Positions 24,091 to 36,972 of a stretch of 64,000 bases of DNA are shown piece after piece. A program made the position numbers and the translations under genes. The stretch comes from Lactarius indigo (taxonomy: Eukaryota > Basidiomycota > Agaricomycetes > Russulales > Russulaceae), in contig JAFKAC010000046.1 of the NCBI GenBank assembly GCA_025766275.1, forward strand, positions 186,001 through 250,000, in the 5' to 3' direction. The notes beneath the pieces are model-generated. The model searched no databases, was not told the origin of the DNA, and worked only from the letters and a program-made list of their open reading frames with translations. Numbering within the stretch: the first letter of the stretch is position 1; each line of letters opens with the position of its first letter.

Positions 24091-25173
24091 TCAAGCACCC
24101 AAGCCGAAATCGGCAGCCATATGCAACAACCTGCCTTCCATCCCTCCCTCGACCATGACCATCTGGCCAGTGACGTGCCCAGAGACCTTTGCAGAGGAAA
24201 CCAGCACGATCTGATTCGCGACGTCCCTCGCCTCCGCGACTTTCCTCAACGGGGTCCTGTCAACAGATCAAACAAATCCATCATACTGTAGGCCCATGCC
24301 TCAGGCGTACGTAGCGAGCGAACGATAAACCGTCAGCGGGTCCTGGAGCGCCTCGGAAGCCATCGGGGTGCGGACCCATCCAGGCGCGATGCAGTTGACG
24401 CGGGCACGCGGTGCGATTTGCACGATCTCGTTCTTGAGCGAGAGTGTGAGGCCGTACATGATCGCTTCAGAGCATAAGTGATCGCCGCGTCAGAGGAGGA
24501 GAAACTGCGCACCACTCTTGCTGGCGGCGTAGTCTGCGTGCATGGCTTCGCCGTACTTTCCCGCCGTGCTCCCAACAAACACGATCGCGGCGCGCTCCCC
24601 GAACACCCTCCTGCCTCCCCCACTGGCAGCGGTCTCTGTTTCCAGCCCACCACGAACCCCACGCTCGAGGCCGCGGAGGTATTCGCGCGCCACAAGGAAC
24701 GATGATGTCAGATTGTCGCTGAACGTGCGCTCCCATTGTTCGATCGGCATGTCCTTGAGCGGGACGTCGGCCCACAGGTACATGCCGTGGTTGATTACCG
24801 CTATCTCCGCCTCTCCCCACCCGGTATTACCAAGACGGGAGAAGAGTGCTTGGACCTGTGCTTCATGGGACAGGTCTGCCTGCACCATACGCAAACGCTC
24901 GTGATTGATCTCTGTTGTGAGCTGAGTGAGAGCAGAGTTGCTCGAGCGATAATGTGCAGTTACGCGTGCGCCATGTTCTAGTATATCGTCTTCGAAAAAT
25001 ATTCCAGCGTATGGTAGGAAAGAATAGTTACGCACCGAGAAAGAGTCGGGTAGTCTCGAGACCGATACCCCCGTTCGCGCCTGCAGGAGCCCCATAACGT
25101 AAGGGCCTTAGTAGTGGATGGCGGATCACGCACCAGTAACAAGTACATGAACGTCTTTCAAGTCAAGATCCAT
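24091..25173 (-). CDS. Short-chain dehydrogenase/reductase, copy 3
   Basis: Third SDR paralogue, 289 residues, more diverged from the other two. Exons: 25134-25173, 25036-25080, 24513-24977, 24311-24464, 24091-24256 (870 nt, in frame). Exon 3 is 9 nt shorter, a three-residue deletion in the variable stretch before RAAIVFVGSTAGKYGEAM. TGANGGIG and YAASK are intact and the splice sites are conserved, so it is likely expressed, although its GH3 partner survives only as a 27-codon tail. Confidence 0.9.
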
Positions 25174-25693
25174 CTATACGAGAGGTCTTCTTGTAGATGG
25201 ACTGATAACGATATCCGTACGTGAGAAACATGAGTCAAGTTCGGATCGAGCGTGAGATAAGCAGCAGCCCTCCGAGTCTCTCACAGTCCTACGTCCGCCT
25301 CAATGCGTGGTGAACACGCAGAGGCTTTCCGGTGCTTGTCGTTTTCAGAACAGCTGTGGGGTGAAGGAACGATTTTTTTCACAATGGACGGAGCCATTTT
25401 ACTGGGTTGGGGATTGGGGATCAATCGGGCCAGACTGGAGACCGAGTTGATCGACATTTGACGCAAACTTCAAGTTGACGCATCGACCGTCAGTTGAGCT
25501 GGATTATAGGCGATATACAGAGTAATGCCAGCTCCACGTGTTCAGGTTGTAGCGATCAAACTCGGACTTTGCCATGTGCGGGTGTAAGAAAGCAAATTAT
25601 GCGATTTTAATTCCAAATACTTCAACACAAGACATCTCCAACCAAATAATTTTTAAGAGACGACTTCTAGACATGGACCACAAGAACAACGGA
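25174..25693. other. Intergenic region between SDR-3 and laccase
   Basis: SDR-3 upstream region, partly matching the upstream region of the other SDR copies, plus the laccase 3' flank. No gene seen. Confidence 0.5.
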
Positions 25694-28170
25694 TTAGCGC
25701 CTCGTAATGTTGGCCCATGTGTTGTAAGTGGGGCAAAGTTGCTTCCAAGCGTCTAGACAAGACCGCCCTCAATGAGTTACAGGTAGCATGGCAGGGGAAC
25801 AACTTACCAGTGGCAGTGAACGCTGACTGCGTGTCAGGAACATCCTCAGCGAAGACAACGGCAAAGCCGCTAAATAAAGCGCCGCATCAATACAAGAATC
25901 ATGACAATATGTGGAGATGTGACGGACTTCGCCAAGTGCCAATCAATGTGACAGTGGAGGAACCACGGGCCGGGGTTGTCGGTGAAGAAGCGGATGGTGA
26001 CATTGTCGCCGGTATTGCCGATACTCACGACATCGCGAGGTATTGGATCGACGAAGTTGTAGGACGAATTCCCAGCGCTACGGACCACCCAGAAGGTGTG
26101 CCCGTGCAAATGTATCGGGTGCTGTGTCGGATCGCGTCGTCAGTATAACGGGGTCCCAACAATCATCACTCGCTGCACACTCACCGGCCCACCGGTAGAA
26201 CCACCGGGAATGGTAATTTCGACGCTCTTGTTTGCTTCAAGACCATAAATGGAGCCCGCGGGAAGAAGGTCCGAGGCTTTCTGTGCACCGCTCAGGATTT
26301 GGAGTAACACGGGAACAGTGGGAGGCTGGAATGGGAAGCCATTGACGCTGAACTGGAAACCGTTGGGAAGAAAGGTCTGGTCCTCGTGTGAGATCATACG
26401 CGTTACAGGCAATGGAAGGTGCTCACGAATCCGACATCCAAATTTATATTGATATCTGCGCCTCCAGGATGTGGCAATCCAGGCTAAATCACGCAGTGAG
26501 AAATGGAACGCAAGTTACCAGAGAGGTAAATCTCACCACAGGAGTGGTAACAAGTGGCTATGTATGGCGGCGACGAGTGAGCGTACGTACATATACAGAC
26601 GGAAGACCGAGTAACTTACGTGGAGATTGGTCTCTACGAGCGGCAGGTGGCTCACGGGAACGTTTACATTGGGGTCCGCGGACGGATCTGCATCGGGAGC
26701 TCCGGAATAACGAAGAATGGCTACATTGGTATGGTCACTGAAATCGACAACCCGAGTCGAAACCTGGGGCAGAGCACGGATCCCTGTTTGGCTGTGTCGA
26801 ACCAGACAACGAAACAGCATAATAAGCGAGGCACTCACAGTAGTTGCCAATTGGTTGGTCTGCCTTGAGCTATATGCGGGTGAGGGAAACTATCAGACGA
26901 ATCGACAAAAAGCTTGGCTTACAACAACAGAATAGCGCTGACCTGTCGAGAAACCGATTAATAAAATAGCAAGAATCCTTTTAGTCATGCGTACCAGCGA
27001 AGAGTTCGATGGAGTCGACCAATAGAGGCTGGACGTTTGTACCTTCCACTTCGATCACAGTGAATTGATGACCATCGATGGAGAACAAGAAGCTAGGGTC
27101 GCAGGATATAGAGACAACGCGGAACCGGTATCTGATGCGACAGCGTGTGTCAATCTCACCCCGAGACAGGCGAACAGAATCAAAACCCACCGAGTGCTTT
27201 GTGTAACTGACACAACTGCAAGGGGTACGTTCTGAGGACCGCCAACGTAGCGACCTTTGCCGTTTATCAGCGTTGAATTGAACGCACTACAAAGGTCGTC
27301 GGCAACGAAATTTCTGCAGAACGACTTTGGACTCACGGGAGTGCTGGAGGACTCGTTGACAGGTAGTGGTACCAATCTGAAAGGGAAATGACAGTGTCGT
27401 CTAAAGGAGAATCGAGTCTCAACGTGTGAACGATTGTCCTAGGTAGAGCACCAATATCTCACCGTTGTCAACGTCGTACAAACTCTTTTGAGGGTCGTCC
27501 GGGTCCTCGACAATAAAAGCTCCGCGCAAACCATCGCAGTACTGGCCATTAAAATGACTGTGATACCAATACGTCCCCTGTGGTGATGTCAATCCGAGCT
27601 CGTCTACTGTGCAAGAAAGAGAAGTACCGCTTGGTCCAAAGCCTTGAAGTCGTACGTGAATGACTCATTTGGAACGAGAGGACACTGCGTGACAAATGCC
27701 GCGCCGTCCTCGTAATTCGAATCCTTCTGAAGAAGGCCATGCCAGTGCTGCAGGGGACATACGTCCGGATTATGATCTGCATTTTGGAAGAAACCGAAAT
27801 CTCACGATAGAGGTGGCCAAGTCCAGTGTCTGGTCGGAGAGAAGATCAACAACGTCGATCGTAAACTCGGCATTCTGCGGAGCGCCGTCAGAACCAATCT
27901 TTGCGAGCCCTTCAACAAACATCACCTTCTGTCCCCGGATTATCGGGCCGGGATGAGTACCCCCAGCGAGTGTGGTTCTAAGGTGTCGGACGCGTTAGGT
28001 TCGATATCACTCTGACAGCAGCCGCAGGAAACCCACTGGCGGAGGAAACCATCGGGGGCGATCTGTTTATTAACAATTTGGAGGACTGCACCGGGACCAA
28101 TAGAGGCAGTGACGCCTGCAGAAAGAATAGACACAGACAGGAAGCAGAGAAGAGTGCGAAGCTGCGACAT
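25694..28170 (-). CDS. Laccase (multicopper oxidase), 16 exons
   Basis: Secreted laccase of 521 residues oxidising phenols with reduction of O2 to water. Minus-strand exons: 28037-28170, 27926-27977, 27806-27874, 27628-27747, 27463-27577, 27337-27400, 27191-27286, 26995-27131, 26923-26942, 26839-26863, 26620-26783, 26427-26483, 26185-26382, 25928-26121, 25808-25869, 25694-25752 (1566 nt, in frame). It has a signal peptide and all four copper motifs: HWHG (~86), WYHSH (~129), HPIHLHGH (~418) and HCHIDWHL (~473). The type-1 copper axial position, ten residues after Cys474, is Phe, as in high-redox-potential laccases of white-rot fungi. Two exons are only 20 and 25 nt. The intron at 26484-26619 (136 bp) is the least certain part of the model. 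Confidence 0.94.
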
Positions 28171-28240
28171 CGCGAGAAGAGTTGCCGGTGGAGAGGAGAA
28201 CTCGACAAGACTGGGGGTAAGACCCACCCAGAGTGGAGCA

Positions 28241-28246
28241 TTTATA
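28241..28246 (-). promoter_or_regulatory. TATA box of the laccase gene
   Basis: TATAAA on the minus strand about 70 bp before the laccase start codon. Confidence 0.55.
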
Positions 28247-29847
28247 CAAAAGTCGGGGCACGATGAGATCAAAGTTGCCCACTTGACAAAAGACCGCCGT
28301 GTACATGGTCTAGTCACTTTGAGAACTGAAAGGGGCAAGACACTTAGCCATCATGTGCGCTTAGCGACGGTTTAAACACTGTAAGGAACATGTCTATCCG
28401 ATTGGGCATAATAATAGTGCGCACCTAGCCGTACGACCGGTGGCCAAGCGAGTGATCCACGACCGTACCGAGAATAGCAAATACACACGGTCGTGGAACC
28501 AGGACTCATTAGACATCTGTTGGTAATCCCAACCAAGAAGCCGATCACCGGAAGTTGACACCGGAAGTGCCAATAGGAGTAAGCTCGGATTGGCAGAGGA
28601 GATAGGATGAGCTCGCTCGGAATCTCATAGACCTCACTGGGGAAGTCTTGGATTTTCAAACCAGCCTCAGTACGAAGTATACCGCCGGAATTTTACAATC
28701 CATTCGGTCCTGGAAATGTGACCAGTCAGGTTTTCAGGGTCAGATTGTATGTATTGCGATACAAAACGTCTGCAGACCCAGAGGCTCAGAGGACACAAAG
28801 CGCGACTCGCATAGCGCTCAATGACATCGTGACGTCGTTCCGGGCCAGAGAAATGGAACGAACGTGGAACGGATCACCGGTCACTATGGTCAACTCGGCC
28901 GATTTCGGGAACTCCAACCGACGGTACGTACTACAATGGTTGTATTTTTATAATTCTTAATAACTTATTGCTCGCGGGACGGAGAAGGGCGCCGGGTGTC
29001 TCGCCGTTTTGAGTGGATCCTCGGAATACCGTGACGCGCAGCCTAAAGTAAAGCGTGCGTAACCTGATGAGGAGCACCAACCGGCGGCTCACTCAAGGAG
29101 TTCCGGGACCTGATGTTTACGAATGCTGTGTGTTCCATGTCTGTATGCCGTAACTTGTAGTGGCCGCGGAATTGAGTCCATAGTAACGTGGGATGATAAT
29201 ACCCGAAGTGGTATAGTCGTCGGTGTAGAACGTGAGGCCGCGTGAGGTCCGAGAGGAGTGTCGAAGCCCAATACACCTTTGTGTGCTTACGCAATACACG
29301 CCCTTTCTCTTAAGGTTGTCCGGGGACGTCAGAAAAGCCTAAATCCTCTTGTTACTGAAAGTCGACACAAGTATTAGCCTCAGGCTCTAGCCCGAACAGT
29401 ATGATTGTAGGGATCAGGGTGTATAACTTCTTTGCCAAGGCGAGACCAGATTTTCACTGATTCACTTCAGACCGGTCCGATTTGCTTGTTCGCTATTCTC
29501 ACTCACACACCCATGTGCCAAATTTCGGCTAACATCAAGAACCAAGTCTTAGATTATTAACTCGGAACGCAGGCGCCGAATCAGAAGCTGCACATATTAC
29601 GATAAATTCGGGGATACAGTACGCGTACAATCACGCTGCGTATTGTGATGATGTGGTATTACTTGCAACTGCTTTTAGGTACTCAATCTCGTGTTACGGT
29701 ATCTTGTCGTCACATACACTGATCCAAAACCGCAAATACACGTGGGTGCATCGCTTCTACCTGGCGCGCGTTGCATTGGGGTGCGCGGTCGGGCTGCCCG
29801 GTCCTCCAATGGCGACTACTCTTTTCGCAACATCATTCACACCCTTT
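28247..29847. other. Laccase upstream region and intergenic sequence
   Basis: No convincing ORF. The region should hold the laccase regulatory sites, but I could not single out defined metal- or stress-response elements with confidence. Confidence 0.4.
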
Positions 29848-29995
29848 TTCTATTTTAAAAAAACATTCAATTTGTATCCCCGGACGCACGTAAACTAGTA
29901 CAAAGATGGGTCGCAGCATGACCCACTACGTTTATGAAATACGATTGTCCGAAACGAAGCCGGTGGTCCCCGAGCGAAGCATAAGTACATAACTG
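29848..29995. repeat. Dispersed repeat family R2, copy 2
   Basis: Same order of words as 23525-23670: A/T run, tttgtatccccgga, tttatgaaatacgattgtcc, ggtggtcccc. The copies share the motifs but are well diverged. Confidence 0.5.
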
Positions 29996-31879
29996 AAGTA
30001 CGAGGAGAAGCGATATGAGGCGTAGCAAGACACTGGAGGGTACCGGAGAGGGAGGCCCGGTCCTCAGGCCACTCACACCCTTACTGCGGTTCCTCCAAAT
30101 GACTCAAGGTATGTCTGAATCCGTCTTTCTTTTTCTGTTAATTCCGAGTCCCTTTGCTCAGAGTGCGTTGATCTGCTTCCAACATTTCCTACATATATTG
30201 CTTCGGCCCCCAAATTCGCACGACTGCCAAAACTTTGTACATCCTAGAGATCGTAATGGAATAAAAAAACAAAGGCTGGGAAGTCCCCCTAATTACCCGG
30301 GAATCCGGAATGGCCCGTTGCAGATACCAAACCACCTTACCTCCATTCCAACAAGTCCCCTCGACAAGCCTTTCTTTATTAGACGGAATCACGGTTTCCA
30401 TTCTTTCTCGCATTCCAAACCCTGGCTCCGGCGCTTTTTATATCAACTTTCAGTACAATATAGTACATATGCCCAGACATCACGCTCGTTAGTACTTTGG
30501 TATGGCTGACTATCGCCGTCGCCCGTAAAGTACTGAGTCTCTAATGGCCCTCGGCCCATAGGTTTCCTATTGCTTCGGCTCATCGCTCGCTAAAAATAAT
30601 CTGCGTTTGGCTCGGGTACTCGGATACATCAACTGTTATGACCTCGTCTAGGGAAGCGCATAACCGGTCCTCTCATCAAAGCGACGCCATGCATACTCCG
30701 TGGCCCCTTTCCTCCTGTCACCCTGGCTGCGATGACTGACGTCTCGCCACGCTAACGCCGCCTACCGTTCCCGCCCTGATGTTGCCAGGCTTGGAAGAAT
30801 ACAGTACGGGGATCACAACATCAGCGGCGGCCCATCTGATCGATTCCCCTTCCCTTAACGTCACATCGCAATGATCGCATCTGTCGTAATAATGTTTCGT
30901 AACTGAACTCGGACTTTTCCTGTCACTCTCGTGTCCATTTGTCAAGGACTCCACACGGAATGCAAGTTCGTTCGCAGCGCAGTTAGAGGCATTTTTGCAT
31001 TTTGAAAATGTATGGGAGTAAGTTAAGGTTTCCCGCGGTCCCCGCGGCTGGCCCGCTGGTACGCAGTCTCCGAGGAGAATACTAGTAATACTCTCAAATG
31101 GGGTTTTGGTGTAACATCATCCCCACCGGTTTCCACGCCATGCGCCATGTAATCGGGTGGCTTATGAAATCCATCAACACGAGCTACTGTAGAAGTACCC
31201 CCTTCCTCATTACAGTACAGGGGGTGCTGGAATCTACCCTACCGACTTTGCTTGGTTATCTAACACCGAACCGGGTTACAGCGGTTGCTGCGCTCTACGG
31301 TAGTATGTGGTCGATAGGAACATGGCTACGCCGCCACGGGGATCCAACCTCCAACTCACCTCACTGGAGTGTGCAGGAAGTCCGAAATCGGTCGATCGGA
31401 TGGCGTGTCAGCCAAATATCATCTGCGTATACGCTGGCGACCATCATTTAATTAAACTAGCAACTTGGAAGGGCGCTTTCCAAAATGCTCTTGACGCATG
31501 TGACTGGGGCCATCGCAATTGCTCCTGTACGTTGTCTTGCGTCGTGGTTTGTGTTTGGATACCGAGATCTTGACCGAGACAGTGCGGACACCACACATCG
31601 CCCTGTTACTACTACAGTAAGTCGCTTTTGCCAATGAAAGGCCATATAGTCTCCGAGTCACGAAAGACTTCTGTCACCTGTGCTTAGTGCTCTCAGTAGG
31701 AGAGGAAGTTTCAGGAGTGCCATTCAAGCCATCTCGCTCTAGTCAGCAGCGACCAAGGCAGCGACGGCCATAAGTTTCCATCGGCTAAATCCGCTGATTC
31801 TGACCAATCAAATTTCATGAAATAACCCGACTGAATTGTGATATTGTAAGCAACAACCCTCTTTCACGGTCCCTGCGTC
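29996..31879. other. Intergenic, no feature recognised
   Basis: Only short ORFs with no domain, for example 30015-30509 and 31098-31451. No repeat partner elsewhere in the window was found. Confidence 0.45.
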
Positions 31880-32790
31880 CACCTCAATGTCCGACAGCAA
31901 TTTTTACCGAGCTTGGGCAACAATCTCCACAGTAACTTACCATGTGCTACGAAGGTCCGTCGAAAACCGCGCTATATTTACACTGGCAGAATTTTGTGCC
32001 GCGCGAATTGATGGAAGGCGGATTTTGCAGGCTATCAACCAACTGCCCCACTCTTCGACTTTCTCCCCAATTCCTCCCCCACGTCTTACCGCTGCTGGTG
32101 GCGCCGCGCGCCGTACGCCTTTCTCGTGCTTACTAGGTTCGCGCCCTCCTCGGCGACAACTGTACCAGTACTGTCTCCTACCATGGTCCTCGTCCCTCAC
32201 AGGATCTGTGATCTCTAGAGAGTAGCCGAAGAATCCGACATCGTCCGCCGAGGCTATCAGACCCAACCTCTACATTCGACTAGTCACTGAGAGACGAGGG
32301 CCGATCTCCATCTCTATTGCTACTGCGCTGTCATCAGTCGAACGCCGTTCTCCCACGAGCAAATTCTACGCCATTTCCCTTTCCTCCCACTGACTGCCTG
32401 AGATACAGGACGGCTGCGGAAGCCTGGGGTTGTACGGCTACCCCTACTGGATCTATCTTGGCCACCAGGAGACTCAGAGGGGAACCTTTTGGAATCCGAC
32501 GGGACGGGTGACTGATGAAAACCGCGTCTCGACCAAGCGTCTTATGTGCCACTCAACCAAAAAAAGAAAGAAAGAAAACTGCAATCTGGGACTGCGCCTT
32601 CGTAAATGATAAATTGGACCGAGTCCGACCTGAGAGAAAATTAGGTTGGAGTAACTAGTAGCTGTCGCGGGGCTACCTGCCGTCTGCAGGGCTCGGTCTC
32701 AGGTCGCGTTACGTATCGTGCTGCACACCTTGCGGGATACGGTCACCTGATCTGGTCTGTACGCGCGTTCCTGAGGCTCGTTTGACGCAT
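31880..32790. repeat. Dispersed repeat family R1, diverged copy 3
   Basis: Contains the R1 landmarks in the same order (tccgacagcaattttt, ctcctcggcgacaactgtac, cacgagcaaattctacgcca, tctggtctgtac), but more diverged and not linked to an SDR gene. R1 is therefore a mobile or older dispersed repeat, not just part of the SDR promoter. Confidence 0.5.
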
Positions 32791-33062
32791 ACATATGTTC
32801 GTTTGCGTGTATCTAGCTAAGAAGCAAAGGACATATAGAGACAAGAAGGAAAGAGAGAAAGGAGCAAAAAAAAAAAAAGTTGTGGTATCAAGGAAGTACG
32901 AAGCGATTGCGTGTATGCTACGATGTCAAAGCCGTGTTTATTACTGTGTGTGTGCCACAAGGGGGCATATACCATATGCGTATAATCGTGTATCATCGGT
33001 CGTCGTTTTCGTCCATAAAGCAAGTCCAAGAGTCCGAACGAGCCGCGGGTTCTCAAACCCTT

Positions 33063-34881
33063 TCACCAAAAGTGCGTCTTGTCCCACTCGTAGCCTTGCG
33101 CCGCGCGCAACATGACCACGTTCGACGTCAAACTCGAAAACTGTCCATTATCATCAGTTACAGACACAAAACAGCGAGAAAAAAAAAAGAAAAACGAACC
33201 CCGTTCCCGAGAAAGACCTCGGCGCGCTGTGCGACGGCCATATCCATCGCCTGTGCATTATGCTGCTGCTCACGCGTAAGACGCAAATCGCGACTCGTCC
33301 CTATATGTGTCCATTCGTCGAGACCCTCACTGCGCGCGTCCTTCTGCAGCGCCTCCTTGAGCTCCGCAAGCCATTCCGGCCGGCCGTTCGTGAGCACGTA
33401 CACGCGCGAGAGCGGGGTCGCGGGGAGCAGCGCGGCGCGCACCTCGCGTACGCGCGCTACGATCTGCGCGATGTCCGGGAAACAGTGCGCGCGGTACCGC
33501 GCGAGCTCCTCTGGTGGCGCGTTGCCTGCCGAGGGCACTTCCGGCGGGTCGAACCGGTCGGGTAAGCCCGGGAACTCGTTGAAGCCCATAAAGTGTGCAG
33601 ACCAGTTGGCGAGCTGCATGCAGTGGTCGACGTAGTCGCCGCGGCGGATGTGCAGCGCGAGGAGACCTGGTAGGAGAGGTGGGTGAGAGGACGGGGTGAA
33701 GGAGGATGGGGTGACGGAGGAGAGCGCAGGGTGGATGATGTTAGCATTTGCGGCGATCGCGGCGATGATGAGAGGTGACCAAGAAAAGTGAGTCAAGATG
33801 GGGGACTTGGTGAGTGATGGCCATATATCGAGGAGCCGTGACGAATCGCCAAATAGCCTTAACCGAGATGAGATTGAGAGAGAAATGAAGGGGGGTTGAC
33901 GCACCAGAAATCGAAAATCTGACCCGAGAACTCTTTGACCTCTATGCACCGGTCCTCTGTACGTTCGAGCAAGTTGAGCCACGCCTGGAGGATGGTCGCT
34001 GCAGATGCGCCAGAAAGCGGGGCGTTGAATGCCTCGCGATCGATGATAGTGCGGTTTGGGCACACTTCGTTGAAGAATTCGGGAATTACCGCGGGCGGAG
34101 ATACTGCGGAGGATGGGAACGGGTCACCAGCAATAGGGCCTAGAGCAGTGTGGATGAGGCGCACGCATACATACACATAGCGAGCAGGAGGAGAGACCTA
34201 CCAGACAGTAAGGCGGTCAAAGGGACGCGCGCAGGGATGGGCTTGCCATTAAAGCTCGAAAAGTCACCGGGAGTCTTGTCCCACGTATAGTTGTCAAATA
34301 CGTAACTGGAGAAAAAAAAAAAAAGGAAGGTGAGTGGTGGGTGCGCAGCACAACACAGCCCTGATTGGGAAAACGTACATCCGGTTCGAAAGGTAGGCAA
34401 GGTGGGCGTTGAACAGGAACTCTTGCATGGCGTTGCCCCATCCTAGACCTGCGAAGAAAAGGGGTGACGACGCTCAGAGCTCGCCAACGGGCTGCAGAGG
34501 TGCGAAGTTGGGAAAAAACGCACCAAATATTTGGTTCGAAAAACGGATGTAGCGGCCCTCGCGGCCTTGGGGGTAGGGCAAGTCGGGGTCGTGTTGTGGG
34601 AGCTGTTTCTCTCGCTCATGCCACTGGTAGAATCGGGGTGGGTTTGAGCCGCCTTCTGATGGGGGGAGGTCTTGCAAGAAGGGGAGGAGGTCAGTGGGGA
34701 CAGAGCCAGAAGAGATTTTTATGCTGCGGAGATAGAAAAGGGTGATTGCAGCGAGGAAGAGGAAGGCAAAGAAAGTGCCGCGGGCACGACGGGGGACGGT
34801 AGAGATGGAGGGAACGCGGAAGGTGGAAGGGACAGATTTATCGAGTGAGACTGGGCCAGGGAGTGGTAATGGTCGCGGCAT
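33063..34881 (-). CDS. GDP-fucose O-fucosyltransferase-like type II membrane protein
   Basis: 500 residues. Minus-strand exons: 34524-34881, 34379-34448, 34202-34305, 33905-34139, 33200-33857, 33063-33140 (1503 nt, in frame). The start at 34881 gives a short basic cytosolic tail and one membrane helix (TFFAFLFLAAITLFYL, ~36-51), as in Golgi glycosyltransferases. The N-terminal catalytic half has GLGWGNAMQEF and the C-terminal half HIRRGDYVDHC (~325), the pattern of the fungal O-fucosyltransferase-like family (HxRRxD-type donor site). The last exon (FSSLTSNVVMLRA) completes the conserved end. Donor sugar and acceptor are not provable from sequence. The upstream neighbour is a NUDIX hydrolase in the same orientation. 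Confidence 0.85.
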
Positions 34882-34974
34882 CACAAGCAGATAGGTCGTG
34901 CGAGATATCAAATTGAAATTGACTATTAATTATGTCCACGGGGAAACTCGGCATCCACTACCATATACGGTATC

Positions 34975-35538
34975 CTATTTTACCACGTTCTCGATGGCCT
35001 CAGGATACGTCGTACGCACAAGCTCGACAGCCTTCGCGATCACCTCTCTGTCCGCCTGGAACGTCGCCACCTCCAACGCCTCGTCCACGTCAAAAAACGC
35101 GCTTTCGAAGCTCTCTACCGCCGTCTGCGTGCCCTCGACCTTATCCTCCCCCGTGCGCACCGTCGTGAACCACCAGATAAACTTGACCACCCCATCCTCG
35201 GTCCGCCGCAACGTGAGCATGAACGGCTCCTCGCTCCCAGGAACGGGCACCGCTGCGTCCTTCGTCTGCGCGCCCGCCTCGGGAGCCCGCGTGATCAGGT
35301 CGAGCGGCAGACGCTGGCACGGATAGCCCGTCTCCTCGAACGTCTCACGCACTGCCGCCGCAGTCACGTCTTCGCCACGGTCCTTGCGGCCTTTAGGAAG
35401 AAGCCACTCGTCGCGAACGTTGTGATGCAGGAGGCAGACTCGCAAGGGTGCGCGGGTCGACTCGAACAGGATCGATCCGCCGCAGATGAGGAAATGGGAG
35501 GCGGGGAATTGCTCCGTCGGGTATTTAGAGAGCGCCAT
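34975..35538 (-). CDS. NUDIX hydrolase
   Basis: Intronless gene of 187 residues. The Nudix box GX5EX7REXXEEXG is complete at residues 50-72 (G50, E56, R64-E65, E68-E69, G71), preceded by the typical DEWLLPKGRKDRG. The family cleaves nucleoside diphosphates linked to another moiety; the WLLPKGR context resembles diadenosine/diphosphoinositol polyphosphate hydrolases, but substrate assignment is uncertain. It has no signal peptide. The 93-bp gap to the next gene's start is short. Confidence 0.9.
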   Translation of the reverse strand: MALSKYPTEQFPASHFLICGGSILFESTRAPLRVCLLHHNVRDEWLLPKGRKDRGEDVTAAAVRETFEETGYPCQRLPLDLITRAPEAGAQTKDAAVPVPGSEEPFMLTLRRTEDGVVKFIWWFTTVRTGEDKVEGTQTAVESFESAFFDVDEALEVATFQADREVIAKAVELVRTTYPEAIENVVK

Positions 35539-36972
35539 CCGTTTGTATTTGTATCGCAGATGTTATGGATGAAGTTGGGGGGTGTTGTAAGCGCGGGGCG
35601 ACGAGAGCTGGAAATTTTTTATATGAGGATGACTGGCGAGCTCATGGAGGACATTGCCAGTTGTAGATCGCCCCGGCCATGAGAGATCGGCCCGAATCGG
35701 CCGCATCTCCGACTCAGTCAAGATGACTCCGAGGATGACTAGCCTGACATGCCTGAGATCGATGATTCTCTCAAAGCAAGATCCGATAGAGTCAGCCTAT
35801 CGGCGACACAACATCACTTTACTTTAGAGAGGTAAAAGAATAGGAGAGCAAGCATTTCAACGTATTTTCTGACTTGGTGATGTTGCCCCCGTCACCGCGT
35901 CACCGGATGGGAGTCCCGCATATTGTGTATCAGTTAGTATTTGGGGTCGGGCGAGGGCAGCAAGATAGGAGCTGAGGGTGGAGAGAAAAGTTGACAATGT
36001 CCTATATGATGCGCGGGAACGTATGAGCGCTTTGGAAAAAAAAAAAAAAAAAGGAACGTATGAGCGCTTGAGGGCTGGACGAACGAGCTGCGTGATTACA
36101 TTTCCTGGTCATAGGTCGCGCTTCCTCCTCACGCGCAATCTCGCAGCGTGCATCTTTTTTGTGAACCCCACAGCCCCCAGGATTACCCATGCGATCCGGT
36201 CACCCATGCGACCCCGTCCTAATGCGAGAGGGGAGGCGCACTGCAGGCCTGAGCAGCTCTCTCGACAAAAGTCGGGGTAACACTCCCATATGCGAGGAAA
36301 CACGCTCACATTCGCCTATGCAGGTGCGCAAGCTGCCCTCTTTTACGAGCCTGAGGCTCACTCCCTCACCAACCATCCCCTCTCTCCAAACAGATGTGCT
36401 AGACGTGGCGATCCCGTCAGTGCGGCAACCAATTCATCACAAGATATATTGAACGATCAACGTATGCCCCTCGCTATCCTCAATCACTACTTCTCATTCC
36501 CCCCTCTTATAAATAATGTATATAAATGGCGCTTCTCTTCTCGCGAAGCGCCCTTTATCCACCACACTCCGGAGCTGTCCGCTCCATTCCCGGAGGCGTT
36601 CGGACTTTTGCCCATTGACCATGGTCCATCGGCGTTTGCATCTCCTCCCGTGAAGCGAAGCCATTGGATGTTAGTACTTTAGTGGCTGTGTCATGTGTGG
36701 TAGCAACGCTAGTAACTCAATATGAGGTGCGCTGGCTAACGTGCGGGCGTTGATGGAGCGCGGGATGGCCGTCACGAGTGAGGGTACTAGGAGCCGACTT
36801 CATTTCGTGAATGGGCAGGACAGACCAGGCAGGGGTGACGTGCAGGATTTCCGCGATGGCTTTTTACACTCTACATACGACTACTATATACAATCCGCGT
36901 ATTCGAACAAATACGATAATGTTTATATACCAATGTATCGTAGAGCAGACCTGTCACAACTACGTATCACAT
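35539..36972. other. Intergenic region between NUDIX gene and NLR-C
   Basis: About 1.4 kb without a supported gene. It includes the NUDIX 5' region, a run of A (36037-36053) and the 3' flank of NLR-C. Confidence 0.5.

Noticed and set aside
27748..27805. Apparent loss of the HWHG copper motif and a frameshift in the laccase
   Set aside because: The stretch is an intron (gtgaga...ctgcag); splicing joins ATSI to HWHGLLQ and restores the motif.
32880..33635. 251-codon plus-strand ORF
   Set aside because: It overlaps antisense to the well-supported exons of the O-fucosyltransferase-like gene.
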